A stretch of DNA of 45,517 bases, from positions 1 through 45,517 of the forward strand of contig PLYU01000366.1 of assembly GCA_003153495.1 (NCBI GenBank), read 5' to 3'. The notes beneath the pieces were generated by a model. That model searched no databases and was not told where the DNA came from. It saw nothing but the letters and a program-made list of their open reading frames with translations. The DNA is from Myxococcales bacterium (GTDB taxonomy: Bacteria; Myxococcota_A; Polyangia; Polyangiales; Polyangiaceae). The position numbers were made by a program, and so were the translations under genes. Positions 41,081 to 45,517 of this stretch are shown in pieces (position 1 is the first letter of the stretch; every line of letters starts with the position of its first letter).

Positions 41081-41551
41081 TCAAACCAGCGGCTTGGTGA
41101 ACACGATGCGACGGCGGCCCGGGCCGGCGTAGTCATCCACTTCCTGCGCATTCCAGCCCAGCGCCATGTGGAAGCGGATCGAGCCTTCGTTTCCCGGTGC
41201 CGTGATCGCCTTCATCCGACGACATCCGGCGGCCCCGCATTCCTCCGTGAAACGATCGTAGAGGCGCCGACCGACGCCACGGCGCCGGTAGTCGGGGTGA
41301 ATGCCCACGAGATGGATGTAGCCCGTGCGCACCGAGTCCGACGTCGGCGACGCGGGGCCGGCAGCACCCGGGACGTGAAAGCCGAGCAAGAAGCCGATCG
41401 TCTCGCTGCCCTGCTCGACGACGAGCGCCTGCTCCCCCAGCTCGTAGAAGAAGATCGGATGCGCGAAGGTACTGATCGGTCCGCCCCACCAGTGGTCGAT
41501 GACCTCCACGATGCGGTCGAAGTCGCCCTTGGTGATGCGGCGCACGTTCAT
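41081..41551 (-). CDS. GNAT family N-acetyltransferase
   Basis: A 156-aa acetyl-CoA-dependent acetyltransferase. The acetyl-CoA loop is in YIHLVGIHPDYRRRGVGRRL followed by YDRFTEECGAAGCRRMKAIT and NEGSIRFHMALGWNAQE, motif A and B of the Gcn5 fold. Start ATG 41551. The short gap to the cNMP-binding gene on the same strand suggests one transcript. The substrate cannot be read from sequence. Confidence 0.93.
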   Translation of the reverse strand: MNVRRITKGDFDRIVEVIDHWWGGPISTFAHPIFFYELGEQALVVEQGSETIGFLLGFHVPGAAGPASPTSDSVRTGYIHLVGIHPDYRRRGVGRRLYDRFTEECGAAGCRRMKAITAPGNEGSIRFHMALGWNAQEVDDYAGPGRRRIVFTKPLV

Positions 41552-41696
41552 GGTCGTTCCTGGTGGCCTCGGAAGCCGTCCGCCTCGCGAGGGGGCTACG
41601 CGCGGCCCCTACAAGAGTCGTCCCTTTCGGACGGGGACGCAACCGAGTCTCGACGAGGGGCTTGACGGACGCCCATGCTTCCGGTGCGTTTCCGGT

Positions 41697-42389
41697 GTGA
41701 CTTTCACCAACAAAGGCCCCGTGCTCGTCGCGCCCTCCGTCCTCTCGGCCGACTTCGGCCGGCTCGCCGACGAGGTCCGCGCCGTCGAGGCGGCCGGCGC
41801 CGACTGGATCCACGTCGACGTGATGGACGGGCGCTTCGTCCCGAACATCACGATAGGACCGATCCTCGTGAAGGCCATCCGTTCGGCGACGAAGCTACCG
41901 GTCGACGTGCACCTGATGATCGTCGAGCCCGAGCGCTACGTAGACGACTTCGCCCGCGCCGGGGCCGACTCGATCAGCGTTCACGTCGAAGCGTGCCCCC
42001 ACCTTCACCGAACGCTTCAGCACATTCGTCACCTCGGCAAGCGCGCAGGAGTCGTCCTGAATCCATCGACCAGCGAGGAGACGATCAAGTACGTGCTGGA
42101 CGTCGCCGACCTCGCCCTCGTCATGAGCGTGAACCCCGGGTTCGGCGGACAGGCGTTCCTCCCCGAGGTGCTCCCCAAGGTGCGCGCCATCCGCGAGATG
42201 ATCGACCGCGGCGGTCGATCCATCGCGCTCGAGATCGACGGCGGCATCACGACGGACACCGTCGCGAGCGCGGTCGCCGCGGGGGCCACCGTCCTCGTGG
42301 CAGGCAGCGCCGTCTTCACTCAGCCAAGCTACGCGGACGCGATCGGAGCGCTTAGGCACCACGCTCAGGGCGGGGCGGCGCCCCGGTGA
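41697..42389 (+). CDS. rpe: Ribulose-phosphate 3-epimerase
   Basis: Interconverts ribulose 5-phosphate and xylulose 5-phosphate in the pentose phosphate pathway. The 230-aa TIM barrel has LVAPSVLSADFGRLADEVRA, WIHVDVMDGRFVPNITIGP (metal His and Asp), VHLMIVEPERY, VMSVNPGFGGQAFLPEVL, EIDGGIT and VLVAGSAVF, the full active site. GTG at 41697 is the likeliest start; a GTG at 41721 is also possible. The end overlaps the next gene by GTGA. It is divergent from the GNAT gene. Confidence 0.95.
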   Translation: MTFTNKGPVLVAPSVLSADFGRLADEVRAVEAAGADWIHVDVMDGRFVPNITIGPILVKAIRSATKLPVDVHLMIVEPERYVDDFARAGADSISVHVEACPHLHRTLQHIRHLGKRAGVVLNPSTSEETIKYVLDVADLALVMSVNPGFGGQAFLPEVLPKVRAIREMIDRGGRSIALEIDGGITTDTVASAVAAGATVLVAGSAVFTQPSYADAIGALRHHAQGGAAPR

Positions 42390-43768
42390 GGCGCAAGAGC
42401 CTCGCGGCGGTTGCCCTCGCGCTTGTCGGCTGCCAGCCGAGCGCTGCTCCACCGCGGAGACCTTCGTCGGCGCCGCCGCTCACCGTCGTCCCCGAGATCC
42501 CGAGCGGTGATCCCGCCCCCCGGGGCGCAGCCGGCGCTTCACTCGAATCGCGCGAGACGCGCCTCATTGCGCGCATGTTGACGCGCGTCGAGGCGGCGCG
42601 TGGGCTAAAGGCGACAAGGCCGGTTCCCGGGGAAGTGCTCGGGCGACCGGCGCTCATCGCTCGGGTGAAGGAGCACCTGTCGCGGGAGCTCCCCCGCGAG
42701 GCCATCCGGAACGAGGGGCTCGCCCTGCAGCTCTTCGGCTTCGTACCTGTCCAGCTCGACTACGAAGCAGCCGAGTACGGTCTCTTGCAGGCCCAGCTTG
42801 CGGGCTACTACGAGCCCGACGACGGCACGATGTACCTGGCGAGCGACCTCGCCGCCGAAGACGCGGAGGCCACTCTCGCTCACGAGCTCGTCCACGCGCT
42901 CCAGGATCAGCGCTGGAGCCTGGAGGACCGCTCGAAGTACCGACCGGGGCAGGGCGATCGCTCGGAGGCCATCAGCGCTCTCGCAGAAGGCGACGCCACG
43001 AGCGCAATGTTCGACGTGATGATCGGCCGCGTAGCCCCGGGACGGGGGAAGACGGCCCTCGACGTGCCCGATGACGTCTTCGTCGCCCAGATCACGCAGG
43101 GCATGGGCTCACCCGATGCGCGCGCGCCGCACGTCATGATGTCGTCGCTCGCCGCTCCGTACATCTACGGAACCCTCTTCGTGAACGCCCTTCGTCGCCG
43201 CGGCGGGTGGGACGCCGTCGACGGCGCCTGGGACGACGCTCCGACGACGAGCGAACAGATACTCCACGTGGACAAGTGGCTGGCCCGCGAGCCGGCCGAG
43301 GCGGTCGCGCCGCCGCCGTTCTCCGCGCTGGGCCAGGGGTGGGCCGTGCTCGACGAGGACTCGGAGGGCGAGCTGGGGACGCGCATCGCGTTCGAGGAGT
43401 GGATGGACCCTCGCTCCGCCGCCGAGGCCAGCGCGGGTTGGGGTGGCGATCGCGGAGTCCTCGTGGCGAAGGGGGGCCGCGCGGCTTTTGCGTGGAGGCT
43501 TCGGTACGACCCCGGTGTCGAGCGCTCGTCTCGCGCCTTCGCGGCGGTCGCCGGCGCGCTCGACAGGGCGCTGGGGTCGGGCCACGCCCCCCGCGGAGAC
43601 TTCTACTGCCAGGAGCGCGTCGACCGGGGGCCGATCGCCGTCGCCCGCGCGGGGACGGACGTGATCTTCGTCCTCGGTCCCGCGAGCACGGGTACAGCGG
43701 GCTGGGCGAGCGCCGGGGACTGTGCGCTCGCTCGCAAGTGGACGCGCGAGATAGCGACCACGCCTTGA
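42386..43768 (+). CDS. Lipoprotein with gluzincin-like metallopeptidase motif
   Basis: A 460-aa exported lipoprotein (signal peptide RRKSLAAVALALVGC, lipobox LVGC). It has HELVHALQDQRW (HExxH at about residues 166-170) and, some 35 residues later, SALAEGDATSAMFDV, whose Glu can act as the third zinc ligand, so it looks like a zinc metallopeptidase of the gluzincin type. Flanks include YGLLQAQLAGYYEPDDGTMY before the motif. No family name can be given firmly. GTG at 42386 overlaps the rpe stop, so it is coupled to rpe by position, though a functional link is not obvious. Confidence 0.82.
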   Translation: MRRKSLAAVALALVGCQPSAAPPRRPSSAPPLTVVPEIPSGDPAPRGAAGASLESRETRLIARMLTRVEAARGLKATRPVPGEVLGRPALIARVKEHLSRELPREAIRNEGLALQLFGFVPVQLDYEAAEYGLLQAQLAGYYEPDDGTMYLASDLAAEDAEATLAHELVHALQDQRWSLEDRSKYRPGQGDRSEAISALAEGDATSAMFDVMIGRVAPGRGKTALDVPDDVFVAQITQGMGSPDARAPHVMMSSLAAPYIYGTLFVNALRRRGGWDAVDGAWDDAPTTSEQILHVDKWLAREPAEAVAPPPFSALGQGWAVLDEDSEGELGTRIAFEEWMDPRSAAEASAGWGGDRGVLVAKGGRAAFAWRLRYDPGVERSSRAFAAVAGALDRALGSGHAPRGDFYCQERVDRGPIAVARAGTDVIFVLGPASTGTAGWASAGDCALARKWTREIATTP

Positions 43769-43771
43769 GGT

Positions 43772-44443
43772 CTAGATCCGCGCGACGCGACTACCGCGGG
43801 TCTGGACAGCTTCGCGCGCCAGCGCGTCGGCGCGCTCGTTGAGGGCGACGCCCTGGTGCCCCGGCACGTACACCAGCAGCGCGCCGTGGCCCTGCACCGC
43901 GCGCTTCGCGCTCGCCACGAGCTCCTGGTTCGCCTTCGCCTTCCAGCCTTTCTGCAGGACCCCGATGGCGTACTGGCTGTCGGTGTGCACGACGACGGGC
44001 CCCACGTCTCGTGGGAGCCACTCGACGGCGCGCAAGATCGCCGTGAGCTCGGCGACGTTGTTGGTGGCCTCGCCGAGGTACTCCCAGCCCTCGTGCGTCT
44101 TGCCGTCCGGCGAAACGAGCACCACCCCCGCTCCGGCGGGCCCCGGATTGCCCGAGCACGCGCCATCCGTGTACGCGATCCAGGCGTGGGCCGGCACCCC
44201 GCGCGGTCGGACCTCGGTCGGCCTCGGGGCGGCGGGCTGCGTCGCCACCGGGCCGCAAGCGTCGTCCGCCAGGAGCTTGGCGCCCGCCGGCGTCTCGACG
44301 TTGCGCGCCGCGGCGCGGTAAGCCCGCCCGTCATTGGGCTTGTAGCGAATCTCCACCCGCCCGCCGTCGACCTCGAGGGACCCGTCGGCCTTCGCGCGCG
44401 CCAGGACGCGCTGTCCCCGCAGTATTGCTTCGATCCACGGCAT
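43772..44443 (-). CDS. rnhA: Ribonuclease HI with N-terminal extension
   Basis: Cleaves RNA in RNA-DNA hybrids. The 223-aa protein has the full RNase H domain: HAWIAYTDGACSGNPGPAGA, TNNVAELTAILRAVEW, VVHTDSQYAIGVLQKGWKAK, LVYVPGHQGVALNERADALA, giving the Asp-Glu-Asp-Asp catalytic set and the basic handle. About 80 residues before it (MPWIEAILRGQRVLARAKAD and on) form an extra domain absent from E. coli RnhA. ATG 44443 is preferred since GGGGA lies six bases before it; ATG 44455 is the longer alternative. It is convergent with the gene ending at 43768. Confidence 0.92.
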   Translation of the reverse strand: MPWIEAILRGQRVLARAKADGSLEVDGGRVEIRYKPNDGRAYRAAARNVETPAGAKLLADDACGPVATQPAAPRPTEVRPRGVPAHAWIAYTDGACSGNPGPAGAGVVLVSPDGKTHEGWEYLGEATNNVAELTAILRAVEWLPRDVGPVVVHTDSQYAIGVLQKGWKAKANQELVASAKRAVQGHGALLVYVPGHQGVALNERADALAREAVQTRGSRVARI

Positions 44444-44495
44444 TCGGGTCCCCATATCACGCCCGGGCGAGGTGCCGCCGGCCGATGCCGGATGC

Positions 44496-44501
44496 TATGG
44501 T
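44496..44501 (+). promoter_or_regulatory. -10-like TATGGT near the gpmI start
   Basis: TATGGT is followed by nine bases and the gpmI ATG, with no Shine-Dalgarno between them. Weak pattern evidence for a near-leaderless start. Confidence 0.25.
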
Positions 44502-44510
44502 CTCGCCCCG

Positions 44511-45517
44511 ATGACCGCCAAGGCCCGACAGCGACCTGTGGTCCTCGTCGTTCTCGACGGCTTCGGTGAGCGCGCCGAGCGCGCGGACAACGCCGTCCGT
44601 CTCGCCCGGGCCCCCGTCCTCTCGTCGCTCTTCGAGCGCTATCCGCACGGCCTCATCGGCACGAGCGGGCCCGACGTGGGCCTGCCGCCCGGCCAGATGG
44701 GAAACAGCGAGGTGGGACACCTCAACCTCGGCGCCGGCCGCATCGCGCTGATGGACATCACCAAGATCGACAATGCCGTGTTCGACGGCACGCTGCGACG
44801 CAACGGCGTCATCGGCGAGGTCGTCAAGAAGGCGCGCGAGAAGGCCGGGCGCTTGCACCTGCTCGGCCTTGTCAGCGACGGCGGGGTCCACTCCTCCATC
44901 GGGCACCTCGCGGCGCTCGTCGACGTGGCCGCCGGCTCTCGCGTGCCCGTCGTCGTCCACGCGTTCTTGGACGGCCGGGATGTCATGCCGGGCACGGCGC
45001 CCCGGTACATCGCCGAGGTGGAGCGCATGCTCGCCGCGGGCGCGGGCAAGATCGGCACCGTCGCAGGCCGCTACTGGGGCATGGACCGAGACAACCGCTG
45101 GGACCGCGTGCAAAGGAGCTACGAGGCCATCGTCCACGCCGCGGGGCCGCGAGTCGGAGCCGCAGGACTTGGGATCGAGAGCAGCTACGCCGCCGGCAAG
45201 ACCGACGAGTTCGTCGAGCCGTTCGTCGTCGGAGACTACGCCGGCGTGGCCCCGATCGACGCAGCGCTGCACTTCAACTTCCGCCCCGACCGCGCCCGCG
45301 AGCTGACGCGCGCCCTCGCCGCTCCGGCTTTCGATGGCTTCCCCCGGCAGGGCGGGCTGGCCCCGTTCGATGGTCGCTACGCCTGCATGACGACGTACGA
45401 TTCTACGCTCGAGCTGCCCGTGGCCTTCCCGAAGGAAACCTACCCGAACATCCTGCCCGAGCTCGTCGCGCGCCTCGGCCTCCGCCAGTTTCGGTGCGCC
45501 GAGACCGAGAAGTACGC
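44511..45517 (+). CDS. gpmI: 2,3-bisphosphoglycerate-independent phosphoglycerate mutase, N-terminal part (runs off right edge)
   Basis: Interconverts 3- and 2-phosphoglycerate in glycolysis using two manganese ions. The frame is open from ATG 44511 for 335 codons to the edge. It shows VVLVVLDGFGERAERADNAV (metal Asp), LPPGQMGNSEVGHLNLGAGR (the phosphorylated Ser, about residue 66), LLGLVSDGGVHSSIGHLAAL, HAFLDGRDVMPGTAP, GRYWGMDRDNRWDRV, FNFRPDRARELTRAL and CAETEKY, all canonical. The catalytic core and the phosphotransferase loop are present; the last third is outside. Confidence 0.97.
   Translation, partial: MTAKARQRPVVLVVLDGFGERAERADNAVRLARAPVLSSLFERYPHGLIGTSGPDVGLPPGQMGNSEVGHLNLGAGRIALMDITKIDNAVFDGTLRRNGVIGEVVKKAREKAGRLHLLGLVSDGGVHSSIGHLAALVDVAAGSRVPVVVHAFLDGRDVMPGTAPRYIAEVERMLAAGAGKIGTVAGRYWGMDRDNRWDRVQRSYEAIVHAAGPRVGAAGLGIESSYAAGKTDEFVEPFVVGDYAGVAPIDAALHFNFRPDRARELTRALAAPAFDGFPRQGGLAPFDGRYACMTTYDSTLELPVAFPKETYPNILPELVARLGLRQFRCAETEKY

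Overview
The window is a stretch of very GC-rich chromosome, with codon third positions almost always G or C. It most likely comes from a myxobacterium (Myxococcota, Polyangia/Sorangiineae-like). The grounds are: two large eukaryote-type Ser/Thr kinases, one with an HRDVSPHN catalytic loop; an AgmX/PglI-type lipoprotein; a CdnL homologue; a histone-H1-like protein; several low-complexity Gly/Ser or Cys-rich lipoproteins; frequent GTG and TTG starts; and many 4-bp stop/start overlaps. I see no integrase, transposase, phage or CRISPR gene. The accession and species cannot be read from the sequence.

Layout. 1-3.2 kb: 5' part of an RNase E/G gene (minus), a small SRP RNA (minus), and an ABC-2 permease/ATPase operon. 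3.3-7.8 kb: two odd minus-strand genes (a 42-bp tandem-repeat protein and a Cys-rich secreted protein), then a plus-strand set made of a 43-aa ORF, a winged-helix-like protein and an AAA-type ATPase. 7.8-10.1 kb: tRNA-Ser(GCU), an OPA-family MFS transporter and a Ser/Gly-linker lipoprotein. 10.1-20.5 kb: recC-recB-recD with overlapping ends, followed by a coiled-coil protein with a nuclease-like domain. 20.5-23.7 kb: an NtrY-like histidine kinase, a FecE/BtuD-like ABC ATPase and PhaR. 23.7-27.2 kb: a SigR-like ECF sigma factor, its HxxxCxxC anti-sigma factor, glutathione synthetase and a double-FHA membrane protein. 27.2-34.6 kb: a sensor-linked Ser/Thr kinase, an FNR-like oxidoreductase, a TPR protein, CcmE of the CxxxY type, an HNH endonuclease, a second Ser/Thr kinase and an AgmX/PglI-domain lipoprotein. 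34.6-36.6 kb: a three-gene RiPP operon (precursor, DUF692 MNIO enzyme, DUF2063 partner). 36.8-45.5 kb: histone-like protein, OmpA-like lipoprotein, Ppx/GppA phosphatase, CdnL, a lipoprotein, a cNMP-binding protein, a GNAT acetyltransferase, ribulose-phosphate epimerase, a gluzincin-like lipoprotein, RNase HI and the 5' part of gpmI.

Most striking points. (1) The 34.6-36.6 kb operon has the gene order and families of bufferin/HvfABC copper-related RiPP operons, but its 76-aa precursor carries two GGK(A/S)SCSASG repeats instead of the motifs I know, with a hairpin between the precursor and enzyme genes. (2) The sigma/anti-sigma pair has a GGGAAT-N17-GTT element upstream and glutathione synthetase downstream, which reads as a thiol-stress module. 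A second element of this kind lies upstream of cdnL. (3) The 4.9-7.75 kb set of an ATPase with two-winged-helix partner, and the nuclease-like protein after recCBD, have no function I can name. (4) A 44-bp hairpin repeat occurs three times within 14 kb.
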